A stretch of 64,000 nucleotides of DNA from Rheinheimera sp. MMS21-TC3 (GTDB lineage Bacteria > Pseudomonadota > Gammaproteobacteria > Enterobacterales > Alteromonadaceae), in the NCBI RefSeq assembly GCF_032229285.1, contig NZ_CP135084.1, positions 1,984,001 through 2,048,000 on the forward strand, given 5' to 3'. Of this stretch, positions 27,811 to 38,326 are shown in pieces. The notes beneath the pieces are model-generated. The model had not been told where the DNA came from and searched no databases. It saw only the letters and a program-made list of their open reading frames with translations. The translations under genes and the position numbers were made by a program. The first letter of the stretch is position 1. The number at the start of each line of letters is the position of its first letter.

Positions 27811-29244
27811 ATGTCTAGTCCATATCGCAGTTTTAGTGCTTTGTTTTTAACAACCTTGATTATGCTAATAGCACAAGGTTCTTTGTCTACCTATCTCGGT
27901 TTATCCTTAGCTCAAAACCAAGTTGATTCAACTTGGATTGGCGCTATGATGTCTTGCTATTATTTAGGATTAGTATTGGGCTCTAAGCTAGGCCATAAAT
28001 TGATCTCTCGCGTTGGCCATATTCGTGCCTTTGTTGCTTGCGCTGCTATTGTTAGCGCTTGTGTTATGTCACACGTTTTGATTGATACTTTAGAAGTTTG
28101 GTTATTGCTGCGCGTCTTAGTCGGTATGGCTATGATGTGCCAGTATATGGTGTTAGAGAGTTGGCTTAATGAACAAGCAGAAAACTCGCAACGTGGTGCT
28201 GTTTTTGCCTTTTATATGTTAATTTCTTATCTTGGCATGATTGGTGGGCAGTTAATGCTAATGCAATTCCCAGAATTAGGCATAGCACCTTTACTTATCA
28301 TTAGTATGTTTTCTTCTCTTTGTATTGTGCCTATAGCACTGACTAGTCGTATTCACCCTGCACCGCTACTTCCTGCACCGCTAAAAATAATGACCTTTTG
28401 GCGAAAGGTACCACAATCCTTAACCGCTATAACTGTTGCTGGATTAATGGCAGGCGCTTTCTATGGTTTAGCGCCCGCTTATATGGCCAGCAAAGGTTTT
28501 CCTACAGAGCAAATAACAATATTTATGTCAGTCACCATTTTAGCTGGTTTACTTGCCCAGTGGCCTATGGGTAAGTTATCAGATAGGATCCCGCGTAGCC
28601 GTATTTTACGTTTTAACGCTGCGCTACTGGCTGTTTTAACCTTACTCATGGCTATTTTACCTTTAAACTCAACCTTTTTTATGTTGACCTCTTTTTGTTA
28701 TGGCTTTTTATCTTTTACTCTTTATCCCATAGCAAGTGCTTTTGCCAATCAGCATATTGAACAAGATGAGCGCGTTGCTTTATCTGCAACCATATTATTA
28801 ACCTTTGGTTTAGGTGCTTGTATTGGCCCTCTTATAGCATCAGGTTTAATCCATATTTTGGGGCCTGATATGCTTTATGCCTTTATTAGCGCTAGCGCCT
28901 TAGTGCTATTTTTACGGCTAATTCATGTTAATTACACCTTAAAAATGACTAAACGTTTAATGGAGGAGCAACAACTTGCTCAATTTAAGATGGGCTCAGG
29001 CGATTTAGTCTCATCCCCCTTAGCAGCAGCCTTAGATCCGCGTGTAGATGAAGCAACCGTTTTAGCACAGATGCACGATGAAGATGCCGCTAAGGCACAA
29101 GGCTATGTTAGTAGTCATTATGATGATGATGTTGAACCAGAAACGGAAGTAGACGAACATTTGTGGGACTATACTCCAGAGAATATGGTCTATCCAGAAC
29201 CGACGACTATCGACGACGATTCTGAATATAAAGCATCATCCTAA
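27811..29244 (+). CDS. MFS transporter (YcaD-like)
   Basis: Major facilitator carrier with about 12 membrane helices over residues 8-385. The loop 2-3 motif appears as GSKLGHKLISRVGHIRAF, and a second copy as GKLSDRIPRSRILRF. The early region MMSCYYLGLVLGSKLG resembles E. coli YcaD and other sugar- or drug-like MFS members of unknown substrate. After helix 12 there is an unusual cytoplasmic tail of about 90 residues, strongly acidic (DDDVEPETEVDEHLWDY and IDDDSEY). The stop codon overlaps that of the convergent next gene. Confidence 0.86.
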   Translation: MSSPYRSFSALFLTTLIMLIAQGSLSTYLGLSLAQNQVDSTWIGAMMSCYYLGLVLGSKLGHKLISRVGHIRAFVACAAIVSACVMSHVLIDTLEVWLLLRVLVGMAMMCQYMVLESWLNEQAENSQRGAVFAFYMLISYLGMIGGQLMLMQFPELGIAPLLIISMFSSLCIVPIALTSRIHPAPLLPAPLKIMTFWRKVPQSLTAITVAGLMAGAFYGLAPAYMASKGFPTEQITIFMSVTILAGLLAQWPMGKLSDRIPRSRILRFNAALLAVLTLLMAILPLNSTFFMLTSFCYGFLSFTLYPIASAFANQHIEQDERVALSATILLTFGLGACIGPLIASGLIHILGPDMLYAFISASALVLFLRLIHVNYTLKMTKRLMEEQQLAQFKMGSGDLVSSPLAAALDPRVDEATVLAQMHDEDAAKAQGYVSSHYDDDVEPETEVDEHLWDYTPENMVYPEPTTIDDDSEYKASS

Positions 29245-30707
29245 TTCCGGTGCATTACTACTCTATTCCATAAGTTTTGATTTTTCACATAAGAAAAATA
29301 CTCATCTGGATGCCAACATTTTGGCAATAAAGACATATTTTTACGTTCTTCATAATTAGAAACAAGTAATTTAAATATTTCTAGCAAACGCTCCTGACTT
29401 ATTACGGCAAGTTTTTTTCTCGCGGTAGGATAGTACAAATTATTACCGACACTGACAATACAGCCTTGTGCTGAAACGTTATAGGTTAAGTTTCGGGTCA
29501 CCATTCGACAGGCTGGCTCATGCAGGTTTTTAGGGTAAAGCCCTGTCACTATTGCATATTCGTAACGATCGAGATCTTGATCATCAGAATCTTTAGGAAT
29601 ATAAGTAATACCAAAGCCCTGAGGAAAAATGCCAGTAATTGCCAGCAAACTTTTGACTGCTGTATTACTATAGACTCCCTTCTCCACCCCCTTCTCTAGT
29701 ACTAAAGATACCCTGGGCAGTGTTTCATATACAAAATTTGGTTTAGTTGACAACACAACTGAGGTATAAACTTGGGGAATTTTTAATAAATTGCCTATAC
29801 CGCTTTCTGCTTTAATAGCACCTTTTAATAACTGTTGCATAAACAGTTTTCGCTGCTGGCTATTTTCAATGAAGGTTTTACGCTCAACTTTGCTATTGCC
29901 TTGATAGCTATCTTCTAACTGTTCGGTGACATATTTAAGAGTTTGACTATAACTGACCTGTAACATACTGGTTCGCTCTGCATTATCCATCACCCGAAAT
30001 GGATCTGCCTTACCATCATTACCATAAATAATTTTTTGAACCTCTGGATGACAGCTGCCTATATCTTGCAGAATTGCGGCCATTAATAAGGGTATTTGAA
30101 CATCATCCCTAAATGGATGATAGCTATCAAAATCATTATAGTCACCTGCTTTAGCTTTAGCTCTCTGCAGAATATATTCATTAGAAATATCATTATCAAA
30201 CAATAACTTATCAAGTAATAGTAAGCTTAAAACTGCTTTATATAAATGTTTACTTTTTTGATTAATTAATGCAACATTTCGACCTTCGGTAGGCGATGAT
30301 AATTGGATGGTCCCTAACATTTTTGCCGTTAGCTGTAAGGTTTCATCAGAAGAATCTCCCCTAGTTAACTGCAATATAGTTATGCATATCTGTTTTAAAT
30401 AGGAAAACCGTTGAAAAGACTCTTCACTAAGTTGCTGATTAAACTCTTTTAACTCTGCTTTAGCTTGCTGATATTGCCGTTCAAAACTAGCTGAATCTTT
30501 AGCTGAACCTTGGGCAAGTCTGCTTTCAAATAGTTGAACTTGCTGTTCAAGTCCAATCTGTTGCTTTTGTTTAAGCTCTACTCCGCTAAAGCACTGAATT
30601 GCTTGCTCATAAACTGAGTCCGCTACAACAGTATTATCGTAAATTTTAGCAATTAACGCTAAAACTTGCTTAGTATAGTTAGATTTACCGATAACCTCTA
30701 TTGCCAT
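29241..30707 (-). CDS. Putative degenerate HD-GYP-like regulatory protein
   Basis: 488 residues, not confidently assigned. The middle (about 140-260) looks like an HD-domain helical core, with HPFRDDVQIPLLMAAILQDIG. The usual catalytic HD of HDIG is here QDIG, so metal binding is probably lost. The C-terminal part has ITGIFPQGFGITYIP followed by a beta-rich segment, like the IYPVGSLV region that follows HD-GYP domains. An N-terminal coiled-coil stretch (about 45-105) is rich in Q, E and K. I infer a catalytically inactive cyclic-nucleotide-type sensor. Its stop codon overlaps that of the MFS gene (CTAA). Confidence 0.5.
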   Translation of the reverse strand: MAIEVIGKSNYTKQVLALIAKIYDNTVVADSVYEQAIQCFSGVELKQKQQIGLEQQVQLFESRLAQGSAKDSASFERQYQQAKAELKEFNQQLSEESFQRFSYLKQICITILQLTRGDSSDETLQLTAKMLGTIQLSSPTEGRNVALINQKSKHLYKAVLSLLLLDKLLFDNDISNEYILQRAKAKAGDYNDFDSYHPFRDDVQIPLLMAAILQDIGSCHPEVQKIIYGNDGKADPFRVMDNAERTSMLQVSYSQTLKYVTEQLEDSYQGNSKVERKTFIENSQQRKLFMQQLLKGAIKAESGIGNLLKIPQVYTSVVLSTKPNFVYETLPRVSLVLEKGVEKGVYSNTAVKSLLAITGIFPQGFGITYIPKDSDDQDLDRYEYAIVTGLYPKNLHEPACRMVTRNLTYNVSAQGCIVSVGNNLYYPTARKKLAVISQERLLEIFKLLVSNYEERKNMSLLPKCWHPDEYFSYVKNQNLWNRVVMHRN

Positions 30708-30784
30708 ACCTTTATGTATTCCTGTACCTATAACTTACAGCAGCTTTGCTGTATCACTATATAATTGTCTTATTCCAAGGGTGA

Positions 30785-31777
30785 TTAAAACTCTAATACT
30801 AATTTCCCTTGAGTTTGATTAGATGCCATTAACTGGTGTGCATCAGCTGCTTGCTGCCAGTTAAAGGTTTTATAAATAATAGGTTGTATTTTTTTTTCGG
30901 TTAAAGCTATACCACAATTTTTTATAAAGTCTTTTGTTAAATTGGCTTTATAAGCATCTGAACGATTGCGTAAAGTAGAGAAAATTAATTGCCCTCTTTG
31001 TTTAAACAAAGGGACTAAATCTAATTCGGGTAAGTGCCGCCCTCCCATCATGGCATAAATGACTATTTTTGCATCTAAACCCAGTATTGCTATATTACGA
31101 TGAATGTAATCACCCGCTACAGAATCAAGTATAAGATCAGCACCATCTGGCCAACATTTAGCTAACACATCCTCAAATTTATCTTGCTTATAATTAACAA
31201 GAATATCTGCTCCGAGCCGCCTACACAATGCTAATTTTTCATCGGTGCTAGCAGTAACTGCAACTATAGCATCAAAAAACTTAGCTAATTGAATAGCAGC
31301 TGTACCTACACCGCTTGCGCCAGCATGTATCAGCACCTTCTGCTGTACTGATAATTGACCATGCCACCTTAGCAGTTGATAAGCGGTTAAGAATACTTCA
31401 GCTGTCGCAGCTGCTTCGATCATAGAATAGCCTTCAGGCACTATAATCGCATGCTGATGATGTAATACCGCATATTCAGCGTAGCCTCCACCTGGTACTA
31501 AACCAAACACCTGCTTACCTATCCAGTGCTGCAATTCAGCTGGAGTGGCAACTACAGTGCCAGCAACTTCTAAACCTAAAATATCACTTTCACCTGCAGG
31601 AGGTGGATATAACCCCTGACGTTGCACTAAATCGGCACGGTTTACTCCCGCTGCAGCAACTTTAATTAGCAATTGATTCGCATTCATCTTTGGCACTGCG
31701 ATCTGAGCACATTCTAAGTAACTGTTTTGACCTGGTTGCTTAATAATTATTGCTTGCATACTGGCTGGAATAGACAT
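30785..31777 (-). CDS. NAD(P)H quinone oxidoreductase (zinc-independent MDR family)
   Basis: 330-residue medium-chain dehydrogenase/reductase close to the quinone oxidoreductase/PIG3 group. The N-terminal GroES-like fold carries AAGVNRADLVQRQGLYPPP, a hallmark of that group, and the Rossmann part has HAGASGVGTAAIQLAKFF. No structural or catalytic zinc cysteines are seen. It probably reduces quinones or alpha,beta-unsaturated carbonyls with NADPH in the cytoplasm. It is 77 bp upstream of the HD-like gene on the same strand and may share its transcript. Confidence 0.88.
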   Translation of the reverse strand: MSIPASMQAIIIKQPGQNSYLECAQIAVPKMNANQLLIKVAAAGVNRADLVQRQGLYPPPAGESDILGLEVAGTVVATPAELQHWIGKQVFGLVPGGGYAEYAVLHHQHAIIVPEGYSMIEAAATAEVFLTAYQLLRWHGQLSVQQKVLIHAGASGVGTAAIQLAKFFDAIVAVTASTDEKLALCRRLGADILVNYKQDKFEDVLAKCWPDGADLILDSVAGDYIHRNIAILGLDAKIVIYAMMGGRHLPELDLVPLFKQRGQLIFSTLRNRSDAYKANLTKDFIKNCGIALTEKKIQPIIYKTFNWQQAADAHQLMASNQTQGKLVLEF

Positions 31778-31915
31778 GGTATTACTTTCCTGTACCTAGA
31801 ATGTTATTAAAACTAGCTAAACTGATAATCTATACTCAAACAAATGACTGCTAATACATTGGTATAAATCACTATTTGCTTTATGCTATATACACTACTT
31901 TATTTGGAGCAAGTA

Positions 31916-32491
31916 ATGAAGAAATTATTATATATCCTCGCTATGACTAGCAGTTTTGTATCTACTGCAAGCTGGCAACTTATCCCAGAGCAATCTAGCC
32001 TTAATTTTATTTCTATAAAAAATACTACTGTTGCTGAAACTCATCAATTTAGCAACCTTAAAGGTACTTGGTCTGATCAAGGAAGTGTGCAAATACAAAT
32101 CCCTGTATCTAGTTTAGAGACTCATATTCCTATTCGTAATCAACGCATGCTTGACTATGTATTAAAAGCTAAACAGTATCCAGAAATTACCGTTCAAGCT
32201 GAGTTAAAACCTGACAGTATTGCTTCATTAGCAGTTGGTAAGTCGATGTTACTTACTTTACCTATAGCCGTTAATATCGCAGGGGAAACAGTTAATTTAC
32301 TGGCTAATATTCGATTACTAAAAATAACAGCTAGCAGCATTCAAGCAACAACAGAGTCGCCATTAATATTGAATGTAAACACTGCTAACTTAAGCGCCGG
32401 TGTAGATAAACTACAGCAATTAGCGCAATTAAATGCTATCAGTAAATTAGTTCCGGTAACCTTTAGCGTTAACTTTAATACTACAATTTAG
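31916..32491 (+). CDS. YceI family periplasmic lipid-binding protein
   Basis: 191 residues. The signal peptide is MKKLLYILAMTSSFVSTAS, and the mature part has YceI beta-barrel features: WQLIPEQSSLNFISIK, then RNQRMLDYVLKAKQYPEITV near the middle. YceI proteins bind polyisoprenoids or other amphiphiles, and function is usually unknown. The frame could begin at 31883, but the ATG at 31916 has GGAG at 6-base spacing and starts the signal peptide. It is divergent from the quinone oxidoreductase gene. Confidence 0.85.
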   Translation: MKKLLYILAMTSSFVSTASWQLIPEQSSLNFISIKNTTVAETHQFSNLKGTWSDQGSVQIQIPVSSLETHIPIRNQRMLDYVLKAKQYPEITVQAELKPDSIASLAVGKSMLLTLPIAVNIAGETVNLLANIRLLKITASSIQATTESPLILNVNTANLSAGVDKLQQLAQLNAISKLVPVTFSVNFNTTI

Positions 32492-32502
32492 TTTGCTTTA
32501 AG

Positions 32503-32529
32503 CCGCCTCTTCAAGACTGGTAGAGGCGG
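32503..32529. terminator. GC-rich hairpin between yceI-type and glycosyltransferase genes
   Basis: CCGCCTCT (32503-32510) and AGAGGCGG (32522-32529) form an 8-bp stem between two convergent genes. There is no clear T-tract on either side, so terminator function is inferred from position only. Confidence 0.4.
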
Positions 32530-32547
32530 TAAAGCCATTAAGGGCCT

Positions 32548-33783
32548 TTACTTTTTTGCTAAGCGATTCTTAGCTTCAATCCACTGCCCCATAAATTTAG
32601 TGCTTCTATAAGCATGATGTTGCAACATAATACCCGTAAAATTGTTCATTCTATGCAGTTGTAGGCTATCTAGAGTCTGCTGGATTTGTTGCCATATGAC
32701 TGGCTGTAATTTAGCAGCTGAAAACTTTTGTTCTAAAATATAACGTCCTTGCTGTTGTGCCACTATCCACAAACTAGAATCTTGGTATAGTTGAACAGCC
32801 GCCGATGCAATAGCAGCATTATCATTGGCAACTAGTCCGGCCCATGATTTATCGGCTAACTGCATCCCTTCAGCACCAATGTCAGTGGTCACACTAGGGG
32901 TACCAAATTGCATTGCATCTAATAGTTTGCCCTTTAACCCAGCACCAAAAGCTAACGGAGCCAAACACACTTTTGCTTGTTGCATAACATCAGATACATT
33001 TTCAGCCCATCCTTTGACGTAAAAACCTTCCATTGCATTATGTAATGCTGTGGCTTTAGGCGGCGGATAGGCTCCGTAAATATATAAGTGACTTTGTGGT
33101 AATTGCTTGCGAATTAAGGGCCAAATACTTTGTTTTAACCATAACACTGCTTGCCAATTAGGTGCATGACGAAAATTACCTATAGCAATAAAATGTTGAC
33201 GTTGCTCAAAACCAGTATGCTTTATAATGTTTTTTGTATCGACAAAAAATGGGCAATAGCATAACAACGATTTAGGAACAGCGAAATGTTGCTGTAATAA
33301 TTGCATTTCATACTCTGAAATAACCAAAGTAATATCACAACGGTAAATAGCAGCAATTTCTCGTACAGCAATATCAGAGTTTAAATCTTCCTTTTGCAAC
33401 AAACGGCCAGCTTTATAGGCTTGATGACGTGCATCTCTAAGTGAATGCATGTCTTCCATATCTAAAATACGCAAGGCCTGTGGACAGCTAGCCTCGACTC
33501 GCCAACCAAATTGCTCTTCCAGCATAAAACGATCAAACATTACAGCTTGCACAGACAGTCCCTTTAACCAATGATCAAAACTGTCATCATTTAGTAAAAT
33601 TTGTTGCTCTTTAACACCTAAAGCCTGTAAATCTGCACGTTGTAATGATTTTTCTGCTGCACTGGCAAATATCACTTGCCAACCTTGGGCTATAAACAAT
33701 TCAATCAGGCTTAGCATACGATAACCAGCGGCTGAAGATTTTGGCTCTGGCCAAACATAACCAATAATTACTAATAAAGGCAC
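32548..33783 (-). CDS. Glycosyltransferase (GT-B fold, group 1/GT4-like)
   Basis: 411 residues with two Rossmann-like halves. The N-terminal half begins LLVIIGYVWPEPKSSAAGYR, the typical glycine-containing loop of GT4 enzymes. The C-terminal half has APLAFGAGLKGKLLDAMQFG followed by PSVTT, the nucleotide-sugar-binding E/K-G patch. There is no signal peptide, so it is cytoplasmic or peripheral. No other polysaccharide genes are beside it, so the donor, acceptor and product are unknown. Confidence 0.83.
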   Translation of the reverse strand: MPLLVIIGYVWPEPKSSAAGYRMLSLIELFIAQGWQVIFASAAEKSLQRADLQALGVKEQQILLNDDSFDHWLKGLSVQAVMFDRFMLEEQFGWRVEASCPQALRILDMEDMHSLRDARHQAYKAGRLLQKEDLNSDIAVREIAAIYRCDITLVISEYEMQLLQQHFAVPKSLLCYCPFFVDTKNIIKHTGFEQRQHFIAIGNFRHAPNWQAVLWLKQSIWPLIRKQLPQSHLYIYGAYPPPKATALHNAMEGFYVKGWAENVSDVMQQAKVCLAPLAFGAGLKGKLLDAMQFGTPSVTTDIGAEGMQLADKSWAGLVANDNAAIASAAVQLYQDSSLWIVAQQQGRYILEQKFSAAKLQPVIWQQIQQTLDSLQLHRMNNFTGIMLQHHAYRSTKFMGQWIEAKNRLAKK

Positions 33784-33916
33784 AATGTCGCTCCAACAAA
33801 TGGTTATTTTAACCAGAAATCTATTTAAAAAGTAGCATAGCTAGCACTAAGAAAATATAGAATAAAAAGCTCGCCGCCATGGTAAACTTAAGTATCGAAA
33901 ACTTTATTGAAGCCTT

Positions 33917-34555
33917 ATGTCTATTTCAGCACCTTACTCTACAACGGAAGAGTTATTACACACTATCACTCATGCAGTTGGAGCCATTTTAAGCTTAGCT
34001 GGCTTACTCTTAATGCTTAATCTACCTAGCGTACAACAAAATACCATTTATTTAATGAGTAGTGTAATTTATGGTTTGAGTTTAGTGTTAATGTACAGCA
34101 GTTCTACGCTGTATCATGCTAGTAAAAATATAGTAGTGAAAAATTGGTTTAGACAATTAGATCATGCAGCAATTTTTGTGCTTATTGCCGGCACTTATAC
34201 GCCTTTTACTCTTATTAGTTTACGTAATGATTGGGGGCTAACCTTATTTTGTATTATCTGGGCTATCGCTGTTATTGGTGTAGCCATTGAGCTGGGATCA
34301 AAGCTTAAATATAAAAAGCTATCTTTAGCTTTATATTTAGGAATGGGCTGGCTGGTTATTTTTGCCATTAACCCCATCCTAAATAATGTCGCTATAGAGG
34401 CGATCTGGCTGTTATTAGCAGGGGGATTAAGCTACTCCATTGGTGTAATATTTTATGTAGCCAAAAAACTCTATATGCATCATGTTATTTGGCATTTATT
34501 TGTTTTAGCAGGCAGTGTTTTTCACTTTTTAGCTATACTAATTTATGTTTTATAA
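33917..34555 (+). CDS. Hemolysin III family (TrhA/PAQR-like) membrane protein
   Basis: 212 residues with seven membrane helices. The conserved family signals are EELLHTITHAVGAILSLAG at the start, SSTLYHAS near residue 60, the FRQLDHAAIFVLIAGTYTPF block near 80-100, and the C-terminal HVIWHLFVLAGSVFHF. The His and Asp residues are the PAQR metal-site residues. In E. coli the TrhA homologue affects membrane lipid homeostasis. The 'hemolysin' name is historical. It is monocistronic with a strong terminator. Confidence 0.92.
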   Translation: MSISAPYSTTEELLHTITHAVGAILSLAGLLLMLNLPSVQQNTIYLMSSVIYGLSLVLMYSSSTLYHASKNIVVKNWFRQLDHAAIFVLIAGTYTPFTLISLRNDWGLTLFCIIWAIAVIGVAIELGSKLKYKKLSLALYLGMGWLVIFAINPILNNVAIEAIWLLLAGGLSYSIGVIFYVAKKLYMHHVIWHLFVLAGSVFHFLAILIYVL

Positions 34556-34556
34556 T

Positions 34557-34587
34557 AAAAAACAGGCTTAATCTAAGCCTGTTTTTT
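34557..34587. terminator. Strong bidirectional terminator
   Basis: AAAAAACAGGCTTA (34557-34570) and TAAGCCTGTTTTTT (34574-34587) form a perfect stem with A and T runs at its ends, so it can work in both directions. It lies between convergent trhA-type and subtilase genes. Confidence 0.88.
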
Positions 34588-34609
34588 ATTTAACTTATTA
34601 ACGTATCAA

Positions 34610-36205
34610 TTAATACTGATAGCTAAAGGTTAAGCCACCAAAGTTTTGATAGCCACGGATACCAACATGCCAAGTACCTGCATTTGGATTGTTTATAGTA
34701 CAAACTTCTTCGTTGCCCGTTCTATAAGGGCGACAGGTAAATGAAGAAGTAGTTGGTGCAGCGCCAAAGCGAATGTATAAATCAGCATCACCCCAACCAC
34801 CGGTTGTTTTAAAGGTTACAGAAGAAACCCCTGATGGTATTTGATAGCTACCACGTAACCACTGACCAGCAGATGCTGAGAGATTATTGAAAGTAGCGCC
34901 ATTGCTGGGCGGCGGTGTAGTGCCACCACCGTCATCACCGCTACAACCATTATTGGTTAAATAATCATGAGCCGCTTTTGCTTTTACAATACCCCAACCA
35001 TAAGAAGTATCTCTACCACTGGCTCCGCGATCTTGTGCTGTCGCATTAAGCGCGCTACGAATTTGTGGTGCAGTACACTGTGGGTGGTTACTCCATACTA
35101 AAGCAGCAACACCGGCTACGTGAGGCGAGGCCATTGAGGTACCACTGATACTATTGTAGCCACCGTTATTCCATGTCGAACTAACGTTTACACCTGGACC
35201 TGCAATCTCAACTTGCGAGTTTCGCTGTGAGAAGCTAGCTAAATTACCGCTAGAGTTAACTGCAGCAACCGAAACAACAGCATCATAAGATGCAGGGTAT
35301 GAAAACGAAGTGTTACCATCATTACCCGCTGCAGCAACTAATAACATACCGCTGTTGTAAAAGTTATCCATTGCTGTTCTTTCAGTTTGGGTAGCAGAAC
35401 CGCCACCTAAACTCATATTAACCACTTTAGAGCCGGCATTTTTACAAGACTGGATCGCGTTCACTAAGTTTGAAGCATAGGTCCAATTGCCTTGGTCATT
35501 GAATATTTTTACTATATGAACATTTGCTTGACCTGAACCTATAACACCGACAACACCGGTATTATTATCAAGTGCTACCATAGTTCCAGCTACGTGGGTA
35601 CCGTGACCATTGCCATCTGAATACCAGTTACCGTGTCCAGAAAAAGCATAACCACTAGTCCCTGAGCTTTGTAAGTCACTGTGGTTATACTGATAGCCGG
35701 TATCAATAATACAAACACCTGTATTACCTGCATTGCTATCGCTAACTAAGTTAGCCTGCACCATAGAAATACCATAAGGTGTGCTTTGTGCCATAGGCGA
35801 TACCATATCCATAAGGTAACGCTTCTGATCCAGCTCTACATATTCAATATTAGGGTTAGCTGCTAATAACTTGTGTTGCTCTGGAGTTAACTCCACTACA
35901 CTAGCTTGAACCATAGGTAACTGGTCAATAGCTGTAAGATTATATTGAGATAGCAATTGCTGGGAACGTTGAGTAAACATTTCTGCAGATTCAGAACTAA
36001 CTACTTGCTCAGAATCACTTAATGTTGACATGAGTTCAGCGGATTTAAATTTAACAATGTAACGCTGTTCAGCTTTGACTTCGATTAAGCCTGCTACAGG
36101 TGTTAGTACCGAGTTCGATTGATTTAAACTTGCTGCAACAGCGCTAGCGGTTAAGCTTAACGCACAGATGGTAGTTGCTGCAATTAAGGTGGTTGATGTT
36201 CTCAT
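34610..36205 (-). CDS. Secreted S8 family serine peptidase (subtilase) with PPC domain
   Basis: 531-residue exoprotease precursor. The signal peptide is about 1-25. An inhibitor I9-like propeptide follows (about 40-130), with RYIVKFKS and VEYVELDQ-like strands. The catalytic domain has Asp168 in CIIDTGYQYNHSDL, His201 in GHGTHVAGT, oxyanion Asn295 in AAAGNDG and Ser357 in GTSMASPHVAG. A Gly/Pro linker (about 422-436) leads to a C-terminal pre-peptidase domain with GGWGDADLYIRFG. It is a single gene, probably secreted by type II export and trimmed at the C-terminus. Confidence 0.95.
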   Translation of the reverse strand: MRTSTTLIAATTICALSLTASAVAASLNQSNSVLTPVAGLIEVKAEQRYIVKFKSAELMSTLSDSEQVVSSESAEMFTQRSQQLLSQYNLTAIDQLPMVQASVVELTPEQHKLLAANPNIEYVELDQKRYLMDMVSPMAQSTPYGISMVQANLVSDSNAGNTGVCIIDTGYQYNHSDLQSSGTSGYAFSGHGNWYSDGNGHGTHVAGTMVALDNNTGVVGVIGSGQANVHIVKIFNDQGNWTYASNLVNAIQSCKNAGSKVVNMSLGGGSATQTERTAMDNFYNSGMLLVAAAGNDGNTSFSYPASYDAVVSVAAVNSSGNLASFSQRNSQVEIAGPGVNVSSTWNNGGYNSISGTSMASPHVAGVAALVWSNHPQCTAPQIRSALNATAQDRGASGRDTSYGWGIVKAKAAHDYLTNNGCSGDDGGGTTPPPSNGATFNNLSASAGQWLRGSYQIPSGVSSVTFKTTGGWGDADLYIRFGAAPTTSSFTCRPYRTGNEEVCTINNPNAGTWHVGIRGYQNFGGLTFSYQY

Positions 36206-36646
36206 TATATTACCCTTAATTATTATTCTATCCTTTTTTTATATTGCGCATCCTGCACAAACAATAACCTACCCGCTTCTTAAGTTACAATCAATAACAT
36301 TTATCATATATTTTATTACAATTTTGTAAATTTTCCTGAGTTAGAAAATTTTTAATGTTAATAGGGACAGCGTTTACCTACAACAAATACTAAGTTTATA
36401 AATTAGAAACAATTATAGCGCAGTATCCTCAGAAATTTTTCTTAGTATTGCTAACAACCAAGGTACAGTGAAACCAATATTCATCTCTTATTTATCCCTA
36501 CTTAAGGTAATTATTTTTAAATAATTACCTATATTTATTTGTTTACAGCCAGATTAGGGTTAAATCTCGCCAAGCACTTTCACTCTGGCTTACATTCTTT
36601 TAGAATCGACACCATTAACGTTTTTAATGCAGTTTTGGAGAATTGA
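36206..36646. other. 441-bp divergent intergenic region
   Basis: AT-rich spacer between the subtilase and trxB genes, which are transcribed away from each other. I see no open frame worth calling. It must hold both promoters; a TAGAAT at 36601-36606 is a plausible -10 for trxB but lacks a good -35. No repeat or RNA structure stands out. Confidence 0.5.
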
Positions 36647-37603
<957 letters not shown>

Positions 37604-37612
37604 GCTTTTAAA

Positions 37613-38326
37613 TTGACCATTTACTTACCTGAACTGGCGGCAACTAACTATTTGTTTCCGCCAGTTGATCAAGCTATTAGCTCACCAGATGGTTTGCTCG
37701 CAATGGGTGGAGACTTAACAGCTAAACGCTTAATCTCTGCCTATCGCCAAGCTATTTTCCCTTGGTTTAGTCAAGGAGATCCTATTCTATGGTGGAGCCC
37801 ATCGCAACGTGCAATCTTTGCACCTAATTCGTTAAATTTAAATCGCAGTTTAAGAAAACAACTACATAAAACCCCTTTAGTCTTTACTATCAATGCTTGC
37901 TTTAAACAAGTTATTCAGCATTGTGCTGCGCCGCGAGCTTCCCAAGCTGAAACCTGGATTTTATCGGAAATTCAGCAGGCTTATTATCAACTACATACCC
38001 TTGGCCACGCCCATAGTTTAGAAGTTTGGCATAATAAGCAGCTTGTTGGCGGTTTATACGGTATAGCAACAGGTAGTTTATTTTGTGGTGAATCTATGTT
38101 TAATTTAGCCCCTAATATGGCAAAATTTGCGTTGATAGCCTTACAGCAACATCTGCAGCAGTACGCTTCAGGTTGGATAGATTGTCAAATTCCAAATCCT
38201 TTTTTAAGCCAAATGGGTGCTAGCGTTATTTCTCGTAATGATTATTTATCCTTATTGTATCAACAACGTGATGAGATAATTGCTGCTAACTGCTGGCAAC
38301 CTCAAACAATTATATTGGCTATATAA
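37613..38326 (+). CDS. aat: Leucyl/phenylalanyl-tRNA-protein transferase
   Basis: Adds Leu or Phe from aminoacyl-tRNA to proteins with N-terminal Lys or Arg, making primary N-degrons. The 237 residues show FPWFSQGDPILWWSPSQRAI (about 50-69), GHAHSLEVW, and GGLYGIATGSLFCGESMF near 150. The start is TTG, 9 bases after the trxB stop, with no clear ribosome site, so translation probably depends on coupling to trxB. Its stop overlaps the next start (TAATG). With bpt, clpS and clpA it forms the N-degron set of this window. Confidence 0.95.
   Translation: MTIYLPELAATNYLFPPVDQAISSPDGLLAMGGDLTAKRLISAYRQAIFPWFSQGDPILWWSPSQRAIFAPNSLNLNRSLRKQLHKTPLVFTINACFKQVIQHCAAPRASQAETWILSEIQQAYYQLHTLGHAHSLEVWHNKQLVGGLYGIATGSLFCGESMFNLAPNMAKFALIALQQHLQQYASGWIDCQIPNPFLSQMGASVISRNDYLSLLYQQRDEIIAANCWQPQTIILAI

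Noticed and set aside
30730..30760. TACAGCA/TGCTGTA hairpin upstream of the HD-like gene
   Set aside because: Only 7 bp with no T-run or other signal; could be chance in AT-rich DNA.
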